NCBI GenBank assembly: GCA_021442845.1 | Contig: JABUSD010000398.1 | Location: 1-5,295 of the forward strand | From: Holdemanella sp. | GTDB lineage: Bacteria > Bacillota_I > Bacilli_A > Erysipelotrichales > Erysipelotrichaceae | Reading direction: 5' to 3' | Length of the DNA: 5,295 nt | Shown here: in pieces, positions 1-5,052 of the stretch | Layout of the letters: each line of letters begins with the position of its first letter | How positions within the stretch are numbered: the first letter of the stretch is position 1 | The notes under the pieces: model-generated | Database searches by the model: none | Seen by the model: the letters and a program-made list of their open reading frames with translations, nothing else | What the model was told of the DNA's origin: nothing | Program-made: the position numbers and the translations under genes

Positions 1-287
1 TAGATAGATACATCCACGCCTTGCTCAAGACCCCTTCTAATCTCTCTCATCTGCCAATCATCAAATTCAGGCTTTGCGTAGACAGAGACATCCAGTCCTT
101 TTTCAAGCCCTTTCCGAATCTCCTGCATCTGTCTCCAGTTATAGTCATGTTTAGCATAGATAGAGACATCAAGTCCTTTATCAATGCCATCTTTAATTAC
201 CTCCATCTCTGATTCTCCAAACTCCCTGGAATATCGAATAAGACTTCTTCTTTTTCTTAAATCATCTAATTGTTTGCGTAACCCCAT
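1..287 (-). CDS. 26-residue tandem-repeat protein, 3' end cut by window edge
   Basis: The first 95 residues of a protein whose remainder lies beyond the left edge; no stop is reached. The ATG at 287 is preceded by GGAGGG seven bases upstream, which fixes the start. After a basic leader (residues 1-26, with RKQLDDLRKRR) come 26-residue repeats at about 27-52 and 53-78, and a third that runs off the edge. Each has a helix-like half (Q-M-x-E-I-R-x-G-L-E-x-G) followed by the strongly kept motif L-D-V-S-I/V-Y-A-K and an acidic-aromatic segment such as PEFDDW. The same repeat builds the protein at 1002-1637, so the two are paralogues from duplication in the same operon. Repeats of this kind usually form solenoid binding surfaces, but that is inference and I assign no molecular function. 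It starts 28 bases after the stop of the gene at 316-951 and is probably co-transcribed with it. Confidence 0.85.
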   Translation of the reverse strand, partial: MGLRKQLDDLRKRRSLIRYSREFGESEMEVIKDGIDKGLDVSIYAKHDYNWRQMQEIRKGLEKGLDVSVYAKPEFDDWQMREIRRGLEQGVDVSI

Positions 288-315
288 AATAAATCCCTCC
301 TGCTTAATCGTTCAT

Positions 316-951
316 TTATTGTTCATGAAGGCTCAATTGCTCTTCATCCCATTGGCTTCTATCCGCTACCTTTTCGACAATAGCTGCATAATCCATGCCT
401 AGTGCATCATAGAGTTCTCCTCTATGATCAACGATGAAATCATCCAGTGTCCCATCGTATTCGTAACTCATATGATCAAGCCATATATCCAGCTCCTCCA
501 TATCATAATCAAGGATATTCTTTAAGGTGATATCAATATCTTCATGATTATCCTCAGTATAGCGTATATCTTCAAATCTCATGCCTTCGCCATGTTCTAT
601 ATGACCCTGTGCATTATAGAAGAGATCCATTCCAGGCTCATAATCTGTAAAATCATAATCAATACGCCACCATTCCTTTTCACACACTCTTGCAAGCTTC
701 TCCATAGAATCCAAAGCCAATTCTCTAAATATCTCAAGATTATTTGTGTATGACCATCTGCCCCCTGCGATGAAACTTCCCTCAAAACGATACATCCCTG
801 AATCCCTGCGGTAAATGCCGCCGTCCTCAATATCTGTGAAATAATCACTATTTGCTGCATAAGAATCTATAAGATTGATAAGATTGTCAATCGTCTTTCT
901 ATCCTTAGCTATGATTGTAAGATGACCGAATGCATTGCTGATGTTTGCCAT
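316..951 (-). CDS. Acidic hypothetical protein, possible ferredoxin-like (Api92/YubB-like) N-terminal domain
   Basis: A 211-residue acidic, soluble-looking protein without signal peptide or membrane segment. The ATG at 951 has GAGGAAG upstream at a normal distance. The N-terminal 75 residues (AFGHLTIIAKDRKTIDNLINLI, then an acidic stretch, then FEGSFIAGGRWSYTNNLE) look like the ferredoxin-like domain of accessory-element proteins related to Api92/YubB: a beta strand, a helix, and a late strand ending in a GRWS-type motif. That assignment is from pattern memory and is weak. The middle (WWRIDYDFTDYEPGMDLFY) is aromatic and acidic. The C-terminal 60 residues are rich in D and E and predicted helical, with no catalytic motif seen. 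It sits between the two 26-residue-repeat genes, 50 bases after one and 28 before the other, which suggests a shared transcript. Function unknown. Confidence 0.85.
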   Translation of the reverse strand: MANISNAFGHLTIIAKDRKTIDNLINLIDSYAANSDYFTDIEDGGIYRRDSGMYRFEGSFIAGGRWSYTNNLEIFRELALDSMEKLARVCEKEWWRIDYDFTDYEPGMDLFYNAQGHIEHGEGMRFEDIRYTEDNHEDIDITLKNILDYDMEELDIWLDHMSYEYDGTLDDFIVDHRGELYDALGMDYAAIVEKVADRSQWDEEQLSLHEQ

Positions 952-1001
952 ATTTTATTCTTCCTCTTTTCTATAAGAAGGACAAACCGCCCTTTTGCCT
1001 G

Positions 1002-1637
1002 TTATTCCCTTTCTTCAGAATCTTCCAGATCCTCTTCCTGCTCGCAGGACTTTCTGGCAAGATCTATTTCCATATTTTCTCTGATGATTTTCATATCCTT
1101 GTCAGAAATGAACGGATCAGCATATACGGAGACATCCAGACGTTTTTCAAGACCTAATCGAATCTGCCACATCTGTAAGCTATCAAACTCCGGCTTTGCA
1201 TAAACGGAGACATCAACTCCTCCTTCAATCCCCCACAGAATTTCATGCATCTGTTCATAATTAAACTCTGGTTTGGCATAAATGGACACATCCAGACCTT
1301 TTTCAAGACCTTCTTTGATCTGTTCCATCTGCCAACCATCAAATTCCGGTATGGCATAGATGGAAACATCCAGACCACTTTCAAGACCTTCTCGAATCTG
1401 CCACATCTGCCAACTATCAAACTCCAGCTTGGCATACACAGAAACATCAAGCTTTTTTTCAAGCCCCAATCCAATTTGCTCCAGCTGCCAACTTTGTTCC
1501 AGCCAACGACCATATTCAGGATCGCCATAAAATTTTAAACTTCCTTTTTCATATGCTTGCCTGAATTTCCTTATTTGTTCACCGCTGAACATACCTTCAT
1601 ATCGTTCAAGAATCTCGTTGATTTTATATTTGCCCAT
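1002..1637 (-). CDS. 26-residue tandem-repeat protein (five repeats)
   Basis: A 211-residue protein if started at the ATG at 1637. The frame stays open to a TTG at 1655, but AGGAG lies eight bases before the 1637 ATG and inside the would-be extension, so the shorter start is preferred. Residues 1-50 are a leader with one degenerate unit (QIRKFRQAYEKG...FYGDPEYGRW). Five repeats of exactly 26 residues follow at 51-76, 77-102, 103-128, 129-154 and 155-180, then a partial helical half and an acidic tail (EQEEDLEDSEERE). The repeat core is Q-M-x-Q-I-R-x-G-L-E-x-G-L-D-V-S-I/V-Y-A, followed by a K/I/D-P-E-F-D segment. The fifth unit changes this to ADPFISDK, like a cap. In DNA this gives a 78-bp period. 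No enzyme motif is visible; a solenoid binding protein is the most reasonable inference. The gene is preceded by the GC-rich hairpin at 1659-1683, which separates it from the gene at 1682-2785. Confidence 0.9.
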   Translation of the reverse strand: MGKYKINEILERYEGMFSGEQIRKFRQAYEKGSLKFYGDPEYGRWLEQSWQLEQIGLGLEKKLDVSVYAKLEFDSWQMWQIREGLESGLDVSIYAIPEFDGWQMEQIKEGLEKGLDVSIYAKPEFNYEQMHEILWGIEGGVDVSVYAKPEFDSLQMWQIRLGLEKRLDVSVYADPFISDKDMKIIRENMEIDLARKSCEQEEDLEDSEERE

Positions 1638-1651
1638 CTTAATATCTCCTT
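1635..1651 (-). promoter_or_regulatory. Ribosome binding site that sets the start at 1637
   Basis: On the minus strand GGAAGGAGATATTAAGATG places AGGAG eight bases before the ATG. The TTG codon at 1655 lies upstream of this site with only hairpin sequence before it, so it is unlikely to be used. Confidence 0.8.
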
Positions 1652-1658
1652 CCAACGG

Positions 1659-1683
1659 AAACGGGGGCAGATTGCCCCCGTTT
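1659..1683 (-). repeat. GC-rich hairpin, copy 1 of 4, between two genes
   Basis: A perfect inverted repeat with 11-bp arms (AAACGGGGGCA and TGCCCCCGTTT) and a three-base loop. It overlaps the stop codon of the upstream gene (1682-1684) and ends about eight bases before the Shine-Dalgarno of the downstream gene. Read on the minus strand it is CGGGGGCAATCTGCCCCCG followed by only TTT, so termination there would be weak. It may be a partial terminator, an mRNA-stabilising 3' end, or a dispersed repeat. The same core occurs at 4199-4217, 4355-4379 and 5220-5236, in the opposite orientation to this copy. Confidence 0.85.
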
Positions 1684-2785
1684 ATAAAACCATTTCATCT
1701 GTACCATCTTCATCATAAAGCATGTCTACAAGCCGCTCCATTTTCTGGAGTTCCCATTCATGATTGCTTCCAAGCTCCCTTTCACTCATCTCTTCAGCAA
1801 GTCGTCTTGCATTGTCAGAAGGATTCTTTATAAAGCGTATGTTATGATGGTCGGCTTTTACCACTTCCATCTGGACTCTTTCAGTCGGCTTATAGATGCT
1901 GCATATAGCCTTCGGAGATTTCATCACCGCCATAAGCTGAACCTTTTCTGAAGGGTTCAAGATATAGCGTATTGCACGAGCATCATTTCTGACAGCTTCA
2001 AGCTGCATCTCCTCTGACGGCTTTTCAATATACTGGATGGCACATCCAGTGCATCTTATAGCTTCCCACTGCATATCCAGAGTAGCATCACTGATATAAT
2101 TGATAGCATTTCCGTTGCGTCTAACGGCTTCCCATTTCACCTTCTCAATCGGATTATCAATATATCTGATAGCCATTGCATCCTTTCTGACAGCCTCCAT
2201 CTGGATCTTCTCGCTTGGATTATCAATGTACTGTATGGCACTGCCCCATTCCCTAACGGCTGCAATCTTTACTTCCTCGCTCGGATTATCAATATATGTA
2301 ATTGCTCCGCCATTCTGGGATACCGCCGCTATTTTTAAAGCTTCAGAAGGATTCTTTATTGACTGTATAATTTCCCCGTCCCTGCTGACGGCTAGCAGCT
2401 GCATCTCTTCGGTTGCATCACTGATGTACCCGATAGTCCATTCACCTTGCCTGATGGCTTCCAGCTTCACTGAATCCCCTGGATTTCTGATGCATTTGAT
2501 TGCATCCGGCACATTCCTTACAGCCTCAAGCTGTACCTCTTCACTCGGATCTTCAATATATCTGATGGCATAGCCGTTTTCCCTTACAGCCATAAGCTGC
2601 TCCAGCCTGAGAGGATTCCTGATATACTGTATGGCATCCGGATGTTTGGAAACTGCCTTCATCCGCACATGCATATCAGGATTATCAATATATCTGATGG
2701 CACACCTGTATTTCTCGACAGCCTTCACCTGCGATTCGATGCTCATCGCAGAAAGGCGTTCCCTTATAATCTCTTCTCTTGTCAT
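1682..2785 (-). CDS. 22-residue tandem-repeat protein (fourteen repeats)
   Basis: A 367-residue protein built almost wholly of tandem repeats. The ATG at 2785 has AAGGA eight bases upstream. After a 21-residue leader (MTREEIIRERLSAMSIESQ...), fourteen units of 22 residues run without gaps from about residue 22 to 329. The core is A-V-R-x-N-G-x-A-I-R-Y-I-x-N-P, then S-E-E-V-Q-L-E, which looks like two short helices joined at the N-P turn. Units 5 and 10 replace the N-P-S-E-E segment with S-D-A-T. The last 38 residues are an acidic, charged helical tail (ELQKMERLVDMLYDEDGTDE). The pattern resembles DUF4116-type alpha-solenoid repeats found in accessory genes of gut bacteria and phages; this is recalled, not searched. 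No catalytic motif is visible, so a protein- or nucleic-acid-binding scaffold is inferred. It follows the DUF2958 gene by 40 bases and probably shares its transcript. Confidence 0.92.
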   Translation of the reverse strand: MTREEIIRERLSAMSIESQVKAVEKYRCAIRYIDNPDMHVRMKAVSKHPDAIQYIRNPLRLEQLMAVRENGYAIRYIEDPSEEVQLEAVRNVPDAIKCIRNPGDSVKLEAIRQGEWTIGYISDATEEMQLLAVSRDGEIIQSIKNPSEALKIAAVSQNGGAITYIDNPSEEVKIAAVREWGSAIQYIDNPSEKIQMEAVRKDAMAIRYIDNPIEKVKWEAVRRNGNAINYISDATLDMQWEAIRCTGCAIQYIEKPSEEMQLEAVRNDARAIRYILNPSEKVQLMAVMKSPKAICSIYKPTERVQMEVVKADHHNIRFIKNPSDNARRLAEEMSERELGSNHEWELQKMERLVDMLYDEDGTDEMVL

Positions 2786-2800
2786 ATCTCATATCCTTTC

Positions 2801-2820
2801 ATAAAAAAAAGGCATACAGC
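2801..2820 (-). terminator. Weak hairpin plus T8 tract between two genes
   Basis: Minus strand GGCTGTATGCC followed by eight T residues lies between the stop of the DUF2958 gene and the ribosome site of the 22-residue-repeat gene. The stem is only three base pairs, so termination would be poor at best. The T run could cause pausing or partial attenuation. Confidence 0.2.
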
Positions 2821-2825
2821 CATCA

Positions 2826-3242
2826 TTATACTTCAGATTCATCTTCATCCATCTCCTCAGGGTAATCCATAGAATAAGAATGCCTTACAAGAGGATCCCT
2901 GCCCATTTCCTTCAGCATTTCATTGACTGTGCACCCTTTTTTCATATGGATATCCCTTTCAACACCTAGGCAATCGAAAGGTCTTGGTGCACTCAGCTCC
3001 TCCAGCTCAGAAAGCATTACGCCTCCCCATTCGTCAAAATCGACATCCAGTCCGCTGAGAACATATCCATACAGATAGAAATCTCCATTCGGCATCTCCT
3101 CCGCTTCCGTAATCATCCACGTCCATCGGGTGCATGGAAGAAAATATTTGGCAAGTATCTCTGCCTCGCCATACTTTCCGTCCTGGCATCCGCATGGATG
3201 GGATCTGAATTTTTCTCTTATTTCCTTGGTCAATAATTCCAT
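2826..3242 (-). CDS. DUF2958 domain-containing protein
   Basis: A 138-residue protein of the DUF2958 family, recognised from its order of motifs. These are the opening M-E-L-L-T-K-E-I-R-E-K-F, the aromatic block K-Y-F-L-P-C-T-R-W-T-W-M-I-T-E-A, the acidic strand NGDFYLYGYVLSGLDVDFDEWGGVMLSELEEL, and the closing G-V-E-R-D-I-H-M segment. The family is common on conjugative elements and plasmids and has no established biochemical function. Residues 115-138 form an acidic tail beyond the usual core. The cysteines C17, C19 and C37 are noted but do not form a clear metal site. The ATG at 3242 has AAAGGAG upstream, and the gap from the preceding gene is 14 bases, with the ribosome site just after its stop. 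This supports tight co-transcription and marks the operon as accessory-element cargo. Confidence 0.88.
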   Translation of the reverse strand: MELLTKEIREKFRSHPCGCQDGKYGEAEILAKYFLPCTRWTWMITEAEEMPNGDFYLYGYVLSGLDVDFDEWGGVMLSELEELSAPRPFDCLGVERDIHMKKGCTVNEMLKEMGRDPLVRHSYSMDYPEEMDEDESEV

Positions 3243-3256
3243 AATGTTCTCCTTTC

Positions 3257-3634
3257 CTATAATTCCATATCCCGGGATATCTCATCCCGTCCTATCTGTT
3301 CATCAAAAAAGCCTATAAGGGATTTCCTTTCATATTCCCTTACATCCATGTCATCCGACATGATCCAATGCTGTAGTTCCGTCATATCAAGCCCCCGCAT
3401 GCAAAATAGATTGTCCATTAACGCTATAAAGCCAGCCTCCGTTGAGAGCTGGCTTCCTATTCCATCATCTTTCATTCTGCCTGGTGCGTATTCAAGCACA
3501 TCCCTTATTGTCCTGAAGAAATGCAGGCACAGATATAAATCCTCCCCTTCGGACACAGAGGCATCGAATCCTTCCTGGTATGCGTCCACGAGCACTGGGT
3601 ATGAATCCTTCAGCATCTGAGCGATATCTGACAT
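3257..3634 (-). CDS. Hypothetical protein, 125 residues
   Basis: I do not recognise this family. The frame is open to 3760, but the extra 42 residues would overlap the upstream gene and have no ribosome site. The ATG at 3634 has AAAGGA eight bases before it and begins MSDIAQMLKDSYPVLVDAYQ, so it is the preferred start. The protein is acidic and mostly helical by composition. It has an N-terminal helix, an aromatic segment (LYLCLHFFRTIRDVLEY), a glycine-poor central helix (AGFIALMDNLFCMRGLDM) and a charged C-terminus (FFDEQIGRDEISRDMEL). No signal peptide, transmembrane segment or catalytic motif is apparent. It starts 25 bases after the stop of the gene at 3660-4178 and its own stop overlaps the ribosome-site region of the DUF2958 gene. 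Confidence 0.82.
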   Translation of the reverse strand: MSDIAQMLKDSYPVLVDAYQEGFDASVSEGEDLYLCLHFFRTIRDVLEYAPGRMKDDGIGSQLSTEAGFIALMDNLFCMRGLDMTELQHWIMSDDMDVREYERKSLIGFFDEQIGRDEISRDMEL

Positions 3635-3659
3635 TGGCTTTATCCTTTCACCTTGAGAA

Positions 3660-4178
3660 TCAGGCATCAAATTCATCCTCGAGTTCCTTGCTTCTCTTTG
3701 CCTCATAAGGATGTAAGGCTTCATATAGAGGAAGCAGATAGTCATCTTCAGGTTCAGCACCTTTCATCACCTTATCAATCTTTTTCTCGAGCCTCTCAAT
3801 CACTCCGGTCAGTTCATCGTGGCTTTCACTTGCTACAAGGGAGTTTGCATATATACATTCGCCCCTCACCATCGGAATTACACACTCATAGGATTTCACG
3901 CCATTCTCATTCTCTGTAACCTGGATTATAGCACCATCCCTATCCAAAAGACGCAGATCGCCTTTGCAGAATATAAGCAACGGCGAATTTTCTTCGTCCC
4001 TTATGATTTCAGGGAAGTCATAATCCATATAGAAGACATATCCATATAGAAGTTTCCTGTAGAACCGGATTATTTCCTCATCTGTCGGCATTTCACCATT
4101 ATCCAGTGCCTTTATCAGGTCCTTCCTTTTTCCTTCATACTTCATTGCCAGAATGGCAACAAGATCATCCATTAACAT
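3660..4178 (-). CDS. Acidic hypothetical protein, first gene of the operon
   Basis: A 172-residue acidic protein that I do not recognise. The ATG at 4178 is preceded by GTGAGG at eight bases; the ATG two codons later (MLMDD) is a less likely alternative. Residues 1-45 are predicted helical (DDLVAILAMKYEGKRKDLIKAL, then a D/E-rich turn). Residues 46-115 look like a beta-rich domain (LLYGYVFYMDYDFPEII, SPLLIFCKGDLRLLDRDGAIIQV, KSYECVIPMVRGECIYA). Residues 118-172 are a charged helix that could form a coiled coil (ELTGVIERLEKKIDKVMKGAEPEDD). It is the first gene of the seven-gene minus-strand series, and its leader carries two stacked hairpins (4225-4248 and 4199-4217). No catalytic residues are identifiable. 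Confidence 0.83.
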   Translation of the reverse strand: MLMDDLVAILAMKYEGKRKDLIKALDNGEMPTDEEIIRFYRKLLYGYVFYMDYDFPEIIRDEENSPLLIFCKGDLRLLDRDGAIIQVTENENGVKSYECVIPMVRGECIYANSLVASESHDELTGVIERLEKKIDKVMKGAEPEDDYLLPLYEALHPYEAKRSKELEDEFDA

Positions 4179-4198
4179 ATGCTTTACCTCACTATGAA

Positions 4199-4217
4199 CG
4201 GGGGCAATCTGCCCCCG
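4199..4217 (-). repeat. GC-rich hairpin, copy 2 of 4, in the operon leader
   Basis: Reads CGGGGGCAATCTGCCCCCG on the plus strand, with 8-bp arms and the loop ATC. On the minus strand it lies about eight bases before the GTGAGG ribosome site of the first gene and has no T tract after it. It is therefore not a good terminator here and may instead shape the leader. Confidence 0.8.
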
Positions 4218-4224
4218 AAATGAA

Positions 4225-4248
4225 AAGCCACGTATATATCCATGGCTT
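4225..4248 (-). promoter_or_regulatory. Leader hairpin followed by a T-rich stretch
   Basis: On the minus strand AAGCCATG and CGTGGCTT form an 8-bp stem (one G-U pair) around an eight-base AT loop, followed by TTCATTTC. It lies in the presumed leader of the first gene, just before hairpin copy 2. It could be a weak terminator or attenuator. Confidence 0.4.
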
Positions 4249-4265
4249 CAAATCTTTACACTATC

Positions 4266-4274
4266 ATTTTATCA
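4266..4274 (-). promoter_or_regulatory. Candidate extended -10 promoter for the minus-strand operon
   Basis: Minus strand TGATAAAAT fits an extended -10 element (TGnTAAAAT). No good -35 is present. A start near 4259 would give an 80-base leader holding both hairpins before the gene at 4178. It is a motif match only. Confidence 0.3.
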
Positions 4275-4290
4275 CCCTTTACCTGCAAAA

Positions 4291-4350
4291 AATGGTAGCA
4301 AAATTGCTCATCGAAAGTGGGAAATCCCACATGAAATTCCGGAACAAGCA
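4291..4350 (+). repeat. Composite direct repeat, left copy
   Basis: Contains, in order, TGGTAGCAAAATTGCTCA, GTGGGAAATC and CGGAACAA. The right copy at 5053-5108 has the same blocks in the same order and strand with different spacing. The first block is a near-palindrome (AGCAAAATTGCT) and here the second extends to an inverted repeat (GTGGGAAATCCCAC). This resembles a subterminal end sequence of an insertion element, perhaps IS21-like, but no transposase remains. It could equally be a protein-binding site. GC-rich hairpin copy 3 begins five bases after it. Confidence 0.6.
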
Positions 4351-4354
4351 TAAA

Positions 4355-4379
4355 AAACGGGGGCAATCTGCCCCCGTTT
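4355..4379 (-). terminator. GC-rich hairpin, copy 3 of 4, terminator-like on the minus strand
   Basis: A perfect 11-bp stem (AAACGGGGGCA and TGCCCCCGTTT) around the loop ATC. On the minus strand the stem is followed by a run of six T (three belonging to the stem), a good intrinsic terminator for RNA made from the noncoding region to the right. On the plus strand the tail is only TTTCC. Confidence 0.7.
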
Positions 4380-4456
4380 CCTTCATTTCATAAGAAAGCT
4401 TGTCTCGATGCAATCTTCGATCACCTGCCTATAAATATATGCCTGCATCCCTTTAA

Positions 4457-4753
4457 AGAAAAAAGCTTCAGGTCATTGGATCTGGAGCTTATCATTGAGA
4501 TTTATCCTACTAATATCTATTGGTCTTCAAAATGGGATGTATGAGCTAGTTTCCGAAACCTATCCGAAAGGACAGGCTTCCACCAGGAATAAATATCAGT
4601 TCAAGAAATTTTCTATCTAAATTCAACGGGAAAAACTATTCTTCCTGGTGTTTTGCTATGCACTAACATATGACGTATGAAGATTGGCTTATTCCACAGC
4701 AATTCACTCTTTCGAGCATGCAGGAAACTCATCCCAGGGATAAATAAATCTCT
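4457..4753 (-). ncRNA. Candidate ~300-nt structured noncoding RNA
   Basis: The segment runs from a promoter-like site (TTGTTT, 16 bases, TATAAT) to a hairpin with a T-rich tail, with no coding frame of note between them. Inside are a 9-bp inverted repeat (CACCAGGAA at 4581-4589 with TTCCTGGTG at 4642-4650) and a compact 7-bp hairpin (CCTGTCC, loop TTTC, GGATAGG on the minus strand, 4559-4576). The smaller hairpin has a GAAA loop when read on the plus strand, so the transcribed strand is uncertain. I cannot match it to 6S, RNase P, tmRNA, SRP or a known riboswitch. Confidence 0.35.
4463..4490 (-). terminator. 28-base hairpin A, terminator-like on the minus strand
   Basis: Arms AAGCTTCAGGTC and GATCTGGAGCTT (plus strand) form 12 pairs with two G-U wobbles. 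On the minus strand there are two A-C mismatches but the stem is followed by TTTTTTCTTT, as expected for an intrinsic terminator. It matches hairpin B (4789-4816, reverse complement) at 25 of 28 positions. Confidence 0.5.
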
Positions 4754-4759
4754 GCTTCC

Positions 4760-4787
4760 ATTATACACTATATGCATGCAAAAACAA
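4760..4787 (-). promoter_or_regulatory. Candidate sigma-A promoter reading leftwards
   Basis: Minus strand TTGTTT (4782-4787), a 16-base spacer and a perfect TATAAT (4760-4765). Transcription would begin near 4753 and run towards hairpin A. The -35 overlaps the T tract of the terminator of the Cas12a-type RNA. Confidence 0.45.
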
Positions 4788-4788
4788 A

Positions 4789-4816
4789 AAGCTCCAGATC
4801 CATAGATCTGAAGCTT
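4789..4816 (-). terminator. 28-base hairpin B, intrinsic terminator of the crRNA-like unit
   Basis: On the minus strand AAGCTTCAGATC and GATCTGGAGCTT pair over 12 positions (one G-U) around a four-base loop, followed by TTTGTTTTTG. It is a strong intrinsic-terminator form for leftward transcription. Confidence 0.7.
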
Positions 4817-4845
4817 CCTTTTCCAGAGCGATATAACTATTTTTT

Positions 4846-4864
4846 ATCTACAATAGTAGAAATT
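4846..4864 (-). CRISPR. Solitary Cas12a (type V-A) direct-repeat handle
   Basis: Minus strand AATTTCTACTATTGTAGAT. This has every feature of the processed Cas12a crRNA 5' handle: the AAUUU lead, the five-base stem UCUAC/GUAGA with a four-base loop (UAUU), and the final U. From memory the stem and loop equal those of some Cas12a systems in Lachnospiraceae and Porphyromonas. The 17 bases before it (TTACAGAAGGGTTATTC) do not look like the upstream half of a usual 36-base type V-A repeat. Only the part that the protein binds and keeps after processing is therefore recognisable. It occurs once in the window, with no array and no cas gene. Confidence 0.75.
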
Positions 4865-4940
4865 GAATAACCCTTCTGTAAAACCCACTGCTCTCAAGCG
4901 TTTGTTGAACTATATATATCCTCTGAATGGTCCCTGTATG

Positions 4941-4979
4941 TGGAGGATCAGGTAAAGTGCTAGGAAACCCTCACCTCCA
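4941..4979. other. Inverted repeat in noncoding DNA
   Basis: TGGAGG (4941-4946) and CCTCCA (4974-4979) can pair around a 27-base segment. It lies upstream of the crRNA-like unit in its direction of transcription and could be part of a longer leader structure. It is short, so chance is possible. Confidence 0.25.
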
Positions 4980-5052
4980 TGGCTACTAAATCGATTGATT
5001 CTGAAAAAAGATTTAATTGAGCCTATACATATGTTACCACATTATTTCTCTT

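Larger units (their letters stand above)
4781..4864 (-). ncRNA. Candidate crRNA-like small RNA (handle, 29-nt segment, terminator)
   Basis: Read leftwards on the minus strand, the unit begins with the 19-base Cas12a-type handle (4864-4846), continues with 29 bases (4845-4817, starting AAAAAATAGTTATATCGCTC) and ends in hairpin B with the tail TTTTTGTTTTTG. A Cas12a crRNA is a handle followed by a guide of 20 or more bases, so this has the layout of a single self-contained guide RNA. The 5' end of the primary transcript is unknown. A TATATA box at about 4911-4918 is a weak promoter candidate that would give a transcript of some 120 bases. No second repeat is present. Whether it is expressed or bound by Cas12a cannot be told from sequence. 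Confidence 0.5.

Noticed and set aside
1..1500. Regular 78-bp DNA repeats as a possible CRISPR array
   Set aside because: They are coding repeats of 26 residues with synonymous drift, no unique spacers and no conserved palindromic repeat. The same holds for the 66-bp repeats at 1682-2785.
1245..1538. Plus-strand open frame of 97 codons
   Set aside because: It is the antisense of the 26-residue repeats; its own periodicity mirrors the minus-strand gene. Other plus-strand frames over 21-4178 are antisense shadows of the same kind.
1002..1655. Longer form of the 26-residue-repeat protein starting at TTG 1655
   Set aside because: The AGGAG ribosome site lies inside the six extra codons and points to the ATG at 1637; no ribosome site precedes the TTG.
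3257..3760. Longer form of the 125-residue protein starting at 3760
   Set aside because: It would overlap the upstream gene by about 100 bases, and the extension has no ribosome site, whereas the ATG at 3634 has AAAGGA at eight bases.
4106..4393. Plus-strand frame of 95 codons spanning the leader of the first gene and two GC-rich hairpins
   Set aside because: It crosses a gene start, two hairpins and a direct repeat and has no family resemblance or ribosome site.
4500..4660. Known riboswitch, group I or II intron, or hammerhead ribozyme
   Set aside because: I looked for the conserved cores (for example CTGATGA with GAAA, or intron domain V) and found none, despite several good stems.
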